Below, piece by piece: positions 35,485 through 43,608 of a DNA stretch of 64,000 nucleotides. The position numbers were made by a program, and so were the translations under genes. How positions within the stretch are numbered: position 1 is the stretch's first letter; each line of letters opens with the position of its first letter. The DNA is from Leptofilum sp041987425 (GTDB taxonomy: Bacteria; Chloroflexota; Anaerolineae; Promineifilales; Promineifilaceae): assembly GCA_041987425.1 (NCBI GenBank), contig JBHIWP010000005.1, positions 1-64,000 on the forward strand, in the 5' to 3' direction. Below the pieces are notes generated by a model, which was not told where the DNA came from, searched no databases, and saw only the letters and a list, made by a program, of their open reading frames with translations.

Positions 35485-37890
35485 TTAATCGGTAACGGCC
35501 TCTTTGTCCTTGACCGGCTCTTTGAGGCCGCAGGCCACACAGTCGGTTTCATTTTCATTGAGCTGGACCAAAAGACCGTGGCAGCTGTTATTGGGGTCGG
35601 GCACCGGTTTTTTCCAGCTGCTGAACTCACAGTCTGGATAGCGCGAGCAGCCGTAGAAGACGCGCCCGCGCCGGGTGCGCCGCTCTACCATCTCCCCACC
35701 CTTTGGGCAAACGACGCCAATCTTATTGAGCAGTTGCTCAGTGTGGCGGCATTTGGGGAAGTTTGAGCAGCCAATGAAACGGCCGTATCGCCCTTCTCTA
35801 TACACTAACTCGCTGCCACACTCCGGACAGTCACGCCCCACAGGCTCAACTTCCGGCTTCAAATCTATCTTGGGGATTGACTCATCAGCCACTTCCAGGT
35901 TCTCTGAAAATTGGCCGAAGAAGCTGCCAATCACCGGCACCCACGGCTCGCCCTCGGCAATCTTGTCCAGTTCATCTTCCAGCCGCGCCGTAAAATCGAC
36001 CGACAAAATGTTGGGAAAATACTCAACCAGCAGATCATTGACGATCTGGCCCGTTTCCGTTGGCTGCAGCCGCTTGTCCACGCGGTCCACATACCCCCGA
36101 TTTTGGATGGTAGAGATGATGGAAGCGTAGGTGCTGGGTCGGCCAATACCATACTCTTCAAGGGACTTTACCAGTGACGCTTCGCTGTAGCGCGGCGGCG
36201 GCTGGGTAAAATGCTGCTCTGGCAGCAGCCGCATCAAGTCCAGCAGTTCCCCCTCTTTTAAATCGCTTGGCACCTGGTTTTGGTCATCGTCCGGCCGATC
36301 TTCGGGACGACTCTCTTCATACAAAGCCAGGAAACCAGCAAAGGTCATCACGGAGCCAGTAGCGCGGAAGAGGTACGGCCGTTTGTCCGTTGCCACTTTC
36401 TCATCCCCAGCCAAAATATCTACCGACACCGTGTCGTATCGCGCAGGCGCCATCTGGCTGGCGACGAAGCGATCCCAGATTAGCTTATACAGCCGGTACT
36501 GGTCGCGTGATAAATGCTCTCTTATCTGCTTCGGCACGCGTAATACAGAAGTGGGGCGCACGGCTTCGTGCGCTTCCTGGGCCATTTTTGACTTGGTTTT
36601 GTATTTAGGCGGCTTCACCGGCACATAAGCGGCACCAAATCGCTTGCCCACGTAAGTTCGGGCCTCCGTCTCAGCTTCCTTACTCACAGAAACGCTGTCG
36701 GTTCGCATGTAGGTAATCAAACCAACCGAGCCTTCTTCGCCCCCGAGATCGATGCCTTCATACAGCTGTTGGGCAATGCGCATGGTTTTGCTAGTGTTGA
36801 AACCAACCTGCCGCGACGCTTCTTGCTGCATGGTGCTGGTGGTAAAGGGGGCAGCAGGACGGCGGGTGCGTTTACCAATACGGACCTCGCCCACTTCCCA
36901 AATGCTTTTTTCCAGCGCATCCAGGTGAGGCTTTACGTCATCTTCGCTTTGCAGCACCGGGTCTTCACCGTTCAATTTGTGCAGGCGTGCCTGGAAAAAC
37001 GGCCGTTCCTTCTCATCACGGTACTGCTCCCGACTCAGCTCTGCACCAAGCGTCCAATACTCTTCCGAGACAAACTCCTTTATCTCGCGCTCGCGCTCCA
37101 CCACCAGCCGCACCGCCACAGACTGCACGCGCCCGGCCGACAAACGGCCGCGCACCTTGCGCCACAGCAGCGGGCTGAGCTTGTAGCCTACCAGGCGATC
37201 CAGAATGCGGCGCGCCTGTTGGGCATTCACCCGGTCCATATCAATTCCGCGCGGCTCCAGAAACGCTTTCTCAATCGCCGGTTTCGTAATTTCGTGGAAT
37301 ACAACCCGCTTCGTGATTTCCGGGTCCATTTCCGCCGATTCCAGCACGTGCCAGGCAATTGCCTCACCTTCACGGTCCGGGTCCGTCGCCAGATAGATCT
37401 CCTTGGCCTTGGCCGCCGCCGCCTTCAGCTCTTTCACCACGTCGCGCTTCTCGTTCGGCACGCGGTACTCAGGTTCAAAGTCGTTTTCAACGTCTACGCT
37501 CAGGCGTGATTTAAGCAAATCCCGCACGTGCCCAACGCTGGACTTAACGTTGTACCCTTTGCCTAAGTAACGGCCGATTGTCCTGGCTTTGGCTGGAGAC
37601 TCCACCACGACCAGTCGGCCACTGCGGCGCGTGCTGCTTTTGCCGCGTACTGCCTTCTTTTTAGCAGCTTTCTTTTTCTTTTTGCTCTTCCGCGTAACGG
37701 TTACCTCTGGCTTGGGCAGGTTATCGTGCGCAGGCGTATAGCCTGCCTTATAAATCGTTCCACCACACTTAGCGCAGGTTCCCCGGGTTCCCGGAGAGCC
37801 ATTAGCCGCCCATTCCGCCTTTGGTTCCAATATTTCATGTTTTTCGCGGCACTTAAAACAATATCCAATCACTTTTTCTTCATCACTCAT
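35485..37890 (-). CDS. topA: DNA topoisomerase I with N-terminal DUF5679 zinc-ribbon
   Basis: An 801-residue type IA topoisomerase. The Toprim domain starts at about residue 93 (RLVVVESPAKARTIGRYLGK) with DPDREGEAIAWHV; the active Tyr lies in GLITYMRTDSVSVS (about 394). Two C-terminal zinc-finger repeats are seen (CPECGSELVYREGRYGRFIG, then CPKGGEMVERRTRRGRVFYG). Unusually, about 90 residues precede the catalytic domain: a four-Cys ribbon (GYCFKCREKHEI, then GTCAKCGGTIYKAG) of DUF5679 type and a Lys-rich linker. No clear ribosome site at ATG 37890. Downstream of manC, from which a strong hairpin separates it. Confidence 0.97.
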   Translation of the reverse strand: MSDEEKVIGYCFKCREKHEILEPKAEWAANGSPGTRGTCAKCGGTIYKAGYTPAHDNLPKPEVTVTRKSKKKKKAAKKKAVRGKSSTRRSGRLVVVESPAKARTIGRYLGKGYNVKSSVGHVRDLLKSRLSVDVENDFEPEYRVPNEKRDVVKELKAAAAKAKEIYLATDPDREGEAIAWHVLESAEMDPEITKRVVFHEITKPAIEKAFLEPRGIDMDRVNAQQARRILDRLVGYKLSPLLWRKVRGRLSAGRVQSVAVRLVVEREREIKEFVSEEYWTLGAELSREQYRDEKERPFFQARLHKLNGEDPVLQSEDDVKPHLDALEKSIWEVGEVRIGKRTRRPAAPFTTSTMQQEASRQVGFNTSKTMRIAQQLYEGIDLGGEEGSVGLITYMRTDSVSVSKEAETEARTYVGKRFGAAYVPVKPPKYKTKSKMAQEAHEAVRPTSVLRVPKQIREHLSRDQYRLYKLIWDRFVASQMAPARYDTVSVDILAGDEKVATDKRPYLFRATGSVMTFAGFLALYEESRPEDRPDDDQNQVPSDLKEGELLDLMRLLPEQHFTQPPPRYSEASLVKSLEEYGIGRPSTYASIISTIQNRGYVDRVDKRLQPTETGQIVNDLLVEYFPNILSVDFTARLEDELDKIAEGEPWVPVIGSFFGQFSENLEVADESIPKIDLKPEVEPVGRDCPECGSELVYREGRYGRFIGCSNFPKCRHTEQLLNKIGVVCPKGGEMVERRTRRGRVFYGCSRYPDCEFSSWKKPVPDPNNSCHGLLVQLNENETDCVACGLKEPVKDKEAVTD

Positions 37891-37910
37891 AAAAATTTCT
37901 GTAAAACAGA

Positions 37911-37948
37911 AAACGTAAAACGGTGTCTACTCCGACCGTTTTACGTTT
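37911..37948 (-). terminator. Terminator hairpin between manC and topA
   Basis: AAACGTAAAACGGT (37911-37924) and ACCGTTTTACGTTT (37935-37948) form a perfect 14-base stem with a ten-base loop. On the minus strand it lies 30 bases after the manC stop and runs into a T-rich stretch, and also close before topA, so it may attenuate topA expression. Confidence 0.7.
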
Positions 37949-37977
37949 CCTGTCTAGCAAAACGAGATACGGTATAT

Positions 37978-39078
37978 TCAACTATAAGCTTCTAAATCTG
38001 TCCCTTCCAGATCGTTTACCACTTTCTTGACTAAGGGAATGTTGTCCTTGTGTACAACCAGGATTGCATCTTCCGTGTTTACCACAATCATTCCTTCAAG
38101 GCCAATAACCGTTACCAGCTTATCTGCCTCATAGTTAAAAACGAGGCTGTCGCCTGTTTGCTCGGTTATCACTTTGCCCCGGGTCACGTTGGCCTTCAAA
38201 TCTGGGTTGATAGCCTCTTTGAGAGCGTACAACGTGCCTGGGTCGCTCCAACCCATCTCACCGTGAAGCACCAGAGCATCCTCAGGTTTTATGTGATGCA
38301 AAATCGCATCATCAAAACTAATGGCCTCAAAGCCTGGATAAATGCGATGCAAAGTCTCCTGGTAATTTGGCTGGCCAATCGCTTCTTCAATTTCCTTGAG
38401 GCCATCCCACAGGTGGGGTTGCAGCTTTTGGTACTGTTTGCGCACAAAACCGATTGTGGTTACAAAGTAGCCAGTATTCCACACATGCGTATTTTCGGCA
38501 AACATCTTCCGGCACTCGTCTAGAGGCGGACGGTAACGCAATGAATTAAAGCCAAAGTAGGAACGGCCGTTTACCACCCCCTGCTCTTCTCCCAAACCAA
38601 TCCAACCTAGCTGATCGTTGGCAAAGCGGGGCGTTTCCCCCATGAAAATAATTTTGGCCTTCTGGCTAGAAACCAGCTTTTCTGCATTTTCCAGGACGCG
38701 CCGAAACACGTCTACCTGATCCATATAGTTGTCGCCCCACAAAATAGCTACCGGTTCATTTTCTTGGGCTTCTTGTGGAGTGGCATGAGCCAAGTGGGCC
38801 ATCGCCAGGCCCACAGCCGCAGCCAGGTCACGCCGCGTAGGCTCACCAATAACGTTATCGGGCGGCAGTTCCGGCAGCTGCTTGCGAATCATGTCTACAT
38901 AGCGCTCGTTGGTAGAAATGAAGATATTTTCCGCACCGTAAACCGGCGCAACGCGATCTACCGCCAGGCGGAGCGTGGATTTTTCACCAATAATGGGTTC
39001 AAACTGTTTAGGTGATTTTTTCCGGCTCAAAGGCCACAAACGGCGTCCTGAGCCTCCGGCAAAAATTATAATTTTCAT
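37978..39078 (-). CDS. manC: Mannose-1-phosphate guanylyltransferase
   Basis: A 366-residue nucleotidyltransferase making GDP-mannose from mannose-1-phosphate and GTP for glycan synthesis. The signature FAGGSGRRLWPLSRKKSPKQF (starting at residue 6) is the pyrophosphorylase nucleotide-binding motif; EPTRRDLAAAVGLA and the C-terminal left-handed-helix region (MIVVNTEDAILVVHKDNI) follow. It lacks the C-terminal cupin mannose-6-phosphate isomerase domain of bifunctional ManC. AAGGA precedes the ATG. Inserted between dprA and topA, which are commonly adjacent in bacteria. Confidence 0.95.
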   Translation of the reverse strand: MKIIIFAGGSGRRLWPLSRKKSPKQFEPIIGEKSTLRLAVDRVAPVYGAENIFISTNERYVDMIRKQLPELPPDNVIGEPTRRDLAAAVGLAMAHLAHATPQEAQENEPVAILWGDNYMDQVDVFRRVLENAEKLVSSQKAKIIFMGETPRFANDQLGWIGLGEEQGVVNGRSYFGFNSLRYRPPLDECRKMFAENTHVWNTGYFVTTIGFVRKQYQKLQPHLWDGLKEIEEAIGQPNYQETLHRIYPGFEAISFDDAILHHIKPEDALVLHGEMGWSDPGTLYALKEAINPDLKANVTRGKVITEQTGDSLVFNYEADKLVTVIGLEGMIVVNTEDAILVVHKDNIPLVKKVVNDLEGTDLEAYS

Positions 39079-39087
39079 ACGAAATCC

Positions 39088-40200
39088 TTATTTTGTGTTG
39101 TAGTCGGAGCTAGCTTCACGGAGCAAAATGTAATTCATGCCGCCAACTTGCTGCACCATGCCCTTGAGTTCCATCAGCGTCAGAGTGCTGCTTACCAATG
39201 CGCTTGGCAAACCGGTCGTTCGGCTTAGCTCATCGATGTGCACTGGCTGGGCAGAGAGCTGGGTATATAGAGCCACTTCCTCGGCCGTCTCCGGCAGCAC
39301 CAGCTGCACGGCCGTTCGCTCTGCCACCATATGCAAATTAAGTTCTTCCAGCACATCCTCCACCCGCATTACCAGCTTGGCTCCTTCCTGAATGAGCCGG
39401 TTGGGGCCTTTGCTGACGGGGCTATTGATGTTGCCCGGCACGGCAAAAACCTCACGATTTTGCTCCAAAGCAAAATTGCTGGTGATCAGCGCGCCGCTGC
39501 GCTCCCCTGCTTCAACAATAATAACTCCCAGGGAAAGGCCGCTGATGATGCGGTTACGGGGCGGGAAGTTCTTGGCCTCTGGCTGCACGCCCAGGCCATA
39601 CTCGCTGATAATAGCTCCCTGCCCTTGCATGATTTCTTGCGCCAGCGAACGGTTTTCTGCCGGGTATACACAATCTAATCCAGACCCCAGCACGGCCAGC
39701 GTAAGGCCACCAAGCTCCACGGCCGTTTTGTGCGCAATGGCATCAATTCCCCGCGCCAACCCACTGACAACAGTGATGTTATTTTGCACCAATCCCGCTA
39801 CTAAATCGCGCGTAATCTGACGGCCGTAGCTGGTCAGTCGGCGGGTTCCTACCACAGCTACCGCCCACTGATCTCGTTCACGCAGCTCGCCCTGGTAATA
39901 GAGCAGGGGCGGCGGGTTGGGAATTTCTCGCAGGTAGCTGGGATACGCAGGCATCTCCCAGGTAAGCAAGGAGACGCCCGCCTGCTTCACGCGCGCCAGG
40001 GCAGCATCCAAATCCACTTCCTGGCGCGTTCGTAAAAAAGTTTGAATAGCGCGTCGGTCGAACCCAATTTTTTGCAGCTCATATTCGGTGGCTTGCCAGG
40101 CATGGGCCAGCGAACTGTAATAGTCCAGCAGTGCCTGCACCTTGGCCGGACCAACGCCTTTAACCAAATTAAAACCAAGCCAATACTTCAAATCGGACAT
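39088..40200 (-). CDS. dprA: DNA-processing protein DprA
   Basis: A 370-residue ssDNA-binding protein that loads RecA during natural transformation. An N-terminal HhH/SAM-like region (LVKGVGPAKVQALLDYY), the Rossmann core with VVGTRRLTSYGR, VSGLARGIDAIAHKTAVE, LGSGLDCVYPAENRSL and SEYGLGVQPEAKNFPPRNRI, and a C-terminal winged helix (HIDELSRTTGLPSALVSSTL) are present. Length is standard. Its promoter, with TTGACA, 16 bases, TATGCT and six bases before ATG, predicts a leaderless mRNA. Presence suggests competence for DNA uptake, though no pilus genes are nearby. Confidence 0.96.
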   Translation of the reverse strand: MSDLKYWLGFNLVKGVGPAKVQALLDYYSSLAHAWQATEYELQKIGFDRRAIQTFLRTRQEVDLDAALARVKQAGVSLLTWEMPAYPSYLREIPNPPPLLYYQGELRERDQWAVAVVGTRRLTSYGRQITRDLVAGLVQNNITVVSGLARGIDAIAHKTAVELGGLTLAVLGSGLDCVYPAENRSLAQEIMQGQGAIISEYGLGVQPEAKNFPPRNRIISGLSLGVIIVEAGERSGALITSNFALEQNREVFAVPGNINSPVSKGPNRLIQEGAKLVMRVEDVLEELNLHMVAERTAVQLVLPETAEEVALYTQLSAQPVHIDELSRTTGLPSALVSSTLTLMELKGMVQQVGGMNYILLREASSDYNTK

Positions 40201-40234
40201 GAGCCAAGCATACCTTTTCCAAATGGGTTGTCAA
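40201..40234 (-). promoter_or_regulatory. dprA promoter, predicted leaderless
   Basis: On the minus strand TTGACA (40234-40229), a 16-base spacer and TATGCT (40212-40207) are followed by six bases and the dprA ATG at 40200. A consensus -35, good spacing and a start codon at the expected initiation point make this the clearest promoter in the window. AAAAGG 12 bases before the ATG is too far to be a good ribosome site. Confidence 0.7.
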
Positions 40235-40253
40235 TTGAGAGAAACTTTTGGGT

Positions 40254-40287
40254 GATCGGCAAACAGTAAGCAGTAATCGGTAAGCAG
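40254..40287 (+). repeat. Short dispersed repeat (CAGTAAGCAGT family)
   Basis: Tandem-like units GATCGGCAAACAGTAAG, CAGTAATCGGTAAGCAG. The 18-base core CAGTAAGCAGTAATCGGT recurs with one change inside carA (minus strand, about 57833-57868). It lies in the gap between rimM and dprA. Confidence 0.6.
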
Positions 40288-40294
40288 CTGCCGG

Positions 40295-40825
40295 TTACGG
40301 CCGTAGGCCAGGCAGCAGGTTAACGAGCATACGGCCGTTTTCAAAGTCAATTTCTTGCACCACGTCAGCGATGTCCGGCAGCAATATTTCGCCTTCATCA
40401 CCCCGCACCACAAAGACGTTATTGGCTCCAGTTTCCAAAACTTGGGTCAAGACGCCTAGCGTCTCACCCTCAACCGTTTGCACGGAAAGCCCCTCTAGCT
40501 GGAATAAGAAGTATTCCCCTTCTTCCAGCGGCAGGGCCTCGGCTTCAGTCACCATCAGCCATTCACCACGCAGGGCTTCTGCGGCGGCACGGTCGTTTAC
40601 GGCCGTTAGCTTCAGCAAGATCATACCCTGGTGCAGCCGTGCCGTTTCCACATCCATCAGGCGTTGCGTATGTTCACCCAAATACACCTGCTCCAGCCAG
40701 GTAAACCGCTCCGGCTCATCGGTGTGCGGCTTCACCCGCACCTCACCGCGTACACCGTGCGGCTTGGTGATCTCGCCAATGACAATGAATTCAGTTGCAT
40801 CCTCTACAGGTTTATTTTTGCGCAT
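40295..40825 (-). CDS. rimM: Ribosome maturation factor RimM
   Basis: A 176-residue 30S assembly factor that binds S19. N-terminal barrel: VIGEITKPHGVRGEVRVKPH and FTWLEQVYLGE; PRC-barrel half: YFLFQLEGLSVQTVEGETLG, then GANNVFVVRGDEGEILLPDI and the conserved LVNLLPGL end. It follows khpA after a 99-base gap holding a strong hairpin, in the standard ffh-rpsP-khpA-rimM order. trmD, usually next, is absent here. Confidence 0.96.
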   Translation of the reverse strand: MRKNKPVEDATEFIVIGEITKPHGVRGEVRVKPHTDEPERFTWLEQVYLGEHTQRLMDVETARLHQGMILLKLTAVNDRAAAEALRGEWLMVTEAEALPLEEGEYFLFQLEGLSVQTVEGETLGVLTQVLETGANNVFVVRGDEGEILLPDIADVVQEIDFENGRMLVNLLPGLRP

Positions 40826-40843
40826 ACGTTATGATAACGACAA

Positions 40844-40863
40844 AACCTCGCCAGGGCGAGGTT
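40844..40863 (-). terminator. Hairpin between khpA and rimM
   Basis: AACCTCGCC and GGCGAGGTT form a nine-base perfect stem with almost no loop; on the minus strand it is followed by TTGTCG. It may terminate part of the rpsP-khpA transcript or attenuate rimM. Confidence 0.5.
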
Positions 40864-40924
40864 GTCACGGTTTCAACTCAATTGATGCAGCGTCGTGCAG
40901 GCATTTTCCCAACGTTAGTAAGTT

Positions 40925-41167
40925 CTAGCGGTTGCCGGTTTCAACAAGCTCAACCGAAACGCGTGTCCCCTGCTTAGCTGCTGCCACCTGCGCCAGCGTG
41001 CGAATGGCGTTAATCACCCGCCCGCTTTTGCCGATGACGCGGCCCATATCGGACCCAGCTACCGTCAACTCCAGAATCGTTTCGCTCTGGTCTTCAAACT
41101 CAGCCACAGAAACTTCATCTGGCGCTTCTACCAGCGACTTTACAACGTATTCAACGAGGTCTTTCAT
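40925..41167 (-). CDS. khpA: KH-domain RNA-binding protein KhpA
   Basis: An 80-residue single-KH protein. MKDLVEYVVKSLVEAPDEVS and the RNA-binding loop GSDMGRVIGKSGRVINAIRT (GxxG type) are diagnostic of the KhpA/YlqC family, which binds many RNAs with partner KhpB/Jag and influences cell division in Gram-positives. It sits 11 bases after rpsP, its usual neighbour. Length standard. Confidence 0.95.
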   Translation of the reverse strand: MKDLVEYVVKSLVEAPDEVSVAEFEDQSETILELTVAGSDMGRVIGKSGRVINAIRTLAQVAAAKQGTRVSVELVETGNR

Positions 41168-41178
41168 GCGTCCCTCAA

Positions 41179-41796
41179 TTAAGCTTCGTCTTTATCGGCG
41201 TCGGCATCTTCTTCACTCTCAGACGCTTCGCCTTCTTCAGCTTCACTCTCTGCGACTTCTTCTTCGGCCACTTCTTCTTCAGCGGCTTCATCGTCATCAT
41301 CCGTGTCGACAACGTCTTCTACAGCTTCGACTACCGTTTCAACGGCGTCTTCCACAGTTTCAGCCACGCTAACCGCTGCTTCCTGGACAGCATCAACGGC
41401 CTGTTCCACGATTGATTCTTCTTCGTCGGCTTCTTCCTCGACCGTCTCTTCTTCTTCCGCTACCTCTTCTACAGCTTTTGGAGCGGCAACGACTACGCCT
41501 GTCACCTCAGCAGCTAGCATTTCCAGGGATTCACCGGCGTGCAGCCGGCTCAAGCGGTCAAACGTGCCTTGCTTGTCCAGCAAGCGACGAACAGCGTCCG
41601 TTGGCTGGGCACCAACGCTCAACCAGTGCAGCGCGCGATCTTCCTGAATAGAAAATTCAGACGGTTCTACCAGGGGATTGTAATGACCTATGCGCTCGAC
41701 GATACGGCCGTCTCGCTTTGAATTAATATCGGCCACAACCACGCGATAGCTTGGTTGTCTTTTCTTACCTCTGCGGCTCAAACGAATTTTTAGCAT
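41179..41796 (-). CDS. rpsP: 30S ribosomal protein S16 with long acidic C-terminal tail
   Basis: The first 85 residues are normal S16 (MLKIRLSRRGKKRQPSYRVV, then RIGHYNPLVEPSEFSIQEDR and ALHWLSVGAQPTDAVRRLL). The protein is 205 residues, more than twice the usual 80-90: from about residue 105 it continues as an Ala/Glu/Val/Asp-rich tail with EEVAEE, VETVVEAVEDVVDTDDDDE and SESEEDADADKDEA. The tail is in frame with no stop and is part of the same gene. Such tails are known on S16 and some other ribosomal proteins in several phyla, but the function is unclear. Preceded by ffh, followed by khpA. Confidence 0.95.
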   Translation of the reverse strand: MLKIRLSRRGKKRQPSYRVVVADINSKRDGRIVERIGHYNPLVEPSEFSIQEDRALHWLSVGAQPTDAVRRLLDKQGTFDRLSRLHAGESLEMLAAEVTGVVVAAPKAVEEVAEEEETVEEEADEEESIVEQAVDAVQEAAVSVAETVEDAVETVVEAVEDVVDTDDDDEAAEEEVAEEEVAESEAEEGEASESEEDADADKDEA

Positions 41797-41934
41797 CTAT
41801 CTTTATCTCCACTTACTTCAAGAATTATTTCACACTTTATAGAGAACGGCCGTCTACGTCCGCCTCTCTTTTATTAACTCGTCAATTTTACAACATACAG
41901 CAGCTTTTGACGCTTCCAGGCCGCCTACGCGTGA

Positions 41935-43278
41935 CTACGCGCCAAAGCCACCCAGGCCACCCAACATATTCCGCAGGCCACGACCACGACCTTTGGTTAT
42001 CTGCTTCATCATCTTCTTCATTTCCTGGAACTGCTTGAGCAAGGCGTTTACGTCCTGCACCGTGGTGCCTGACCCCGTCGCCACGCGCCGCTTGCGGCTG
42101 GCCTTCAAAATCTTGGGGTTGCGCCGCTCTTCTGGTGTCATGGAACGAATGATCGCCTCAATGCGCTTCAAATCGCCCTCGGCACCGCTCAAATCCACAT
42201 CCTTAGCCATTTTATTCATGCCTGGGATCATTTCCAAAAGCTGCCCAATTGGCCCCATGCGCTTAAGCTGCTGCATCTGATTGAGAAAATCTTCCAGGTT
42301 AAAGTCGCCTTGCAGCATTCGCTTGCCTGCTTTTTCGGCTTCCTCCTGGTCCATCTGGTCCTGTGCCCGCTCAATAAGCGTCAACACATCGCCCATTCCC
42401 AAAATACGGCTGGTCAGCCGGTCTGGATGAAACTCTTCAATAGCGCTGAGCTTCTCACCTGTGCCCAGGAACTTTATAGGCACACCCGTAACTTCACGCA
42501 TGGAAATGGCGGCGCCGCCGCGTGCATCACCATCAATCTTGGTCATGATAAGTCCGGTGATATTGACGGCTTCGTTAAAGTCGGTCGCCACGCGTACCGC
42601 TTCTTGCCCGGTCATGGCATCGGCCACCAGCAGCGTTTCCACTGGCTTAACTTTCTCTTTGATGGCCTTAATTTCGCCCATCATCATTTCGTCGATGTTC
42701 AACCGGCCAGCGGTATCTAAAATGACGGTCGTGGCGCCGCTGGACACGGCTTTCTTCACGCCGTTGGCGCAAACGGTCACCGGATCGGCTTCTGGGCCTT
42801 CGTCATAGACGGGAATGTCCAACTGGCGGCCCAGCGTTTGCAGCTGGTCGATAGCGGCCGGACGGTACACATCAGCACCCACCAGCAACGGCCGTCTCCC
42901 CTGCTTGCGCAAATGGAGGGCCAGCTTACCAGCCATAGTGGTTTTACCGGCACCCTGCAGGCCCACAAGCATAATCACCGCCGGGGACTGCATGCCCAAA
43001 TTAAGGCGACCAGGCTCTCCCAACGTTTCTACCAGCTCTTCCTGTACTATTTTCACCACCTGCTGGCCAGGCGTCAGGCTACGCATCACCTCGTGACCGA
43101 TGGCGCGTTCCCGCACCCGCGCCACAAAGCTTTTCACAACCTTAAAGTTCACGTCCGCTTCTAGCAAAGCCAGGCGCACTTCGCGCATCGCCTTATCTAC
43201 ATCCGCTTCGGTGAGCTTTCCGCGCCGCTGCAAACCATCAAATACAGATTGCAGGCGGTTTCCCAATGATTCAAACAC
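41935..43278 (-). CDS. ffh: Signal recognition particle protein Ffh
   Basis: A 447-residue SRP54 GTPase that binds signal peptides and 4.5S RNA for membrane targeting. The frame is open to 43326, but GTG 43278 begins the canonical FESLGNRLQSVFDGLQRRGK and follows GAGGA, so it is the start. G-domain motifs: GLQGAGKTTMAGKLA (P-loop), DTAGRLNIDE and TKIDGDARGG. The Met-rich M domain has LNQMQQLKRMGPIGQLLEMI and the RNA-binding SxTPEERRNPKIL followed by SRKRRVATGSG. The C-terminus ends in a Gly-rich GRGRGLRNMLGGLG. Heads the ribosomal operon. Confidence 0.97.
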   Translation of the reverse strand: MFESLGNRLQSVFDGLQRRGKLTEADVDKAMREVRLALLEADVNFKVVKSFVARVRERAIGHEVMRSLTPGQQVVKIVQEELVETLGEPGRLNLGMQSPAVIMLVGLQGAGKTTMAGKLALHLRKQGRRPLLVGADVYRPAAIDQLQTLGRQLDIPVYDEGPEADPVTVCANGVKKAVSSGATTVILDTAGRLNIDEMMMGEIKAIKEKVKPVETLLVADAMTGQEAVRVATDFNEAVNITGLIMTKIDGDARGGAAISMREVTGVPIKFLGTGEKLSAIEEFHPDRLTSRILGMGDVLTLIERAQDQMDQEEAEKAGKRMLQGDFNLEDFLNQMQQLKRMGPIGQLLEMIPGMNKMAKDVDLSGAEGDLKRIEAIIRSMTPEERRNPKILKASRKRRVATGSGTTVQDVNALLKQFQEMKKMMKQITKGRGRGLRNMLGGLGGFGA

Positions 43279-43608
43279 AAATATCCTCGTAAAAACCTGA
43301 TACAGGGACAAAAATAAACGGGTCAATAATGGTATTAACCCGTTATTATCTAAACTTTATTGGTTAAAGATGCTTCTTTAACGTAAATCATCTACAGCTA
43401 TTTAGTTCTTGCATTTCTTAATGTGATTTACGTCGCTTGCTGCAAAATTTTTATGTTACTTTGCAGACGGGCAATTCTAGCCCAGGCAAGAGGTTGCGTC
43501 AAGAAATTTTTGTAGGGACTGCATTTAGTACGCTAAAGATATCCAATTAATTTTGAAAGCTTTGCATACAATTGGAAGGGACACAACAAAACTTAAGGAG
43601 AGTGAATT
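43279..43608. other. Divergent intergenic region with two inverted repeats
   Basis: Between ffh and the S9 peptidase gene. A hairpin at 43318-43343 (ACGGGTCAATA against TATTAACCCGT, one mismatch) lies directly upstream of ffh. A perfect ten-base inverted repeat ACGTAAATCA/TGATTTACGT is at 43381-43390 and 43424-43433. TACAAT near 43567 could serve the plus-strand gene. No gene is visible. Confidence 0.5.

Noticed and set aside
36769..37509. 246-residue plus-strand ORF
   Set aside because: It lies wholly antisense to topA, has no ribosome site and His/Arg/Leu-rich composition typical of a shadow frame.
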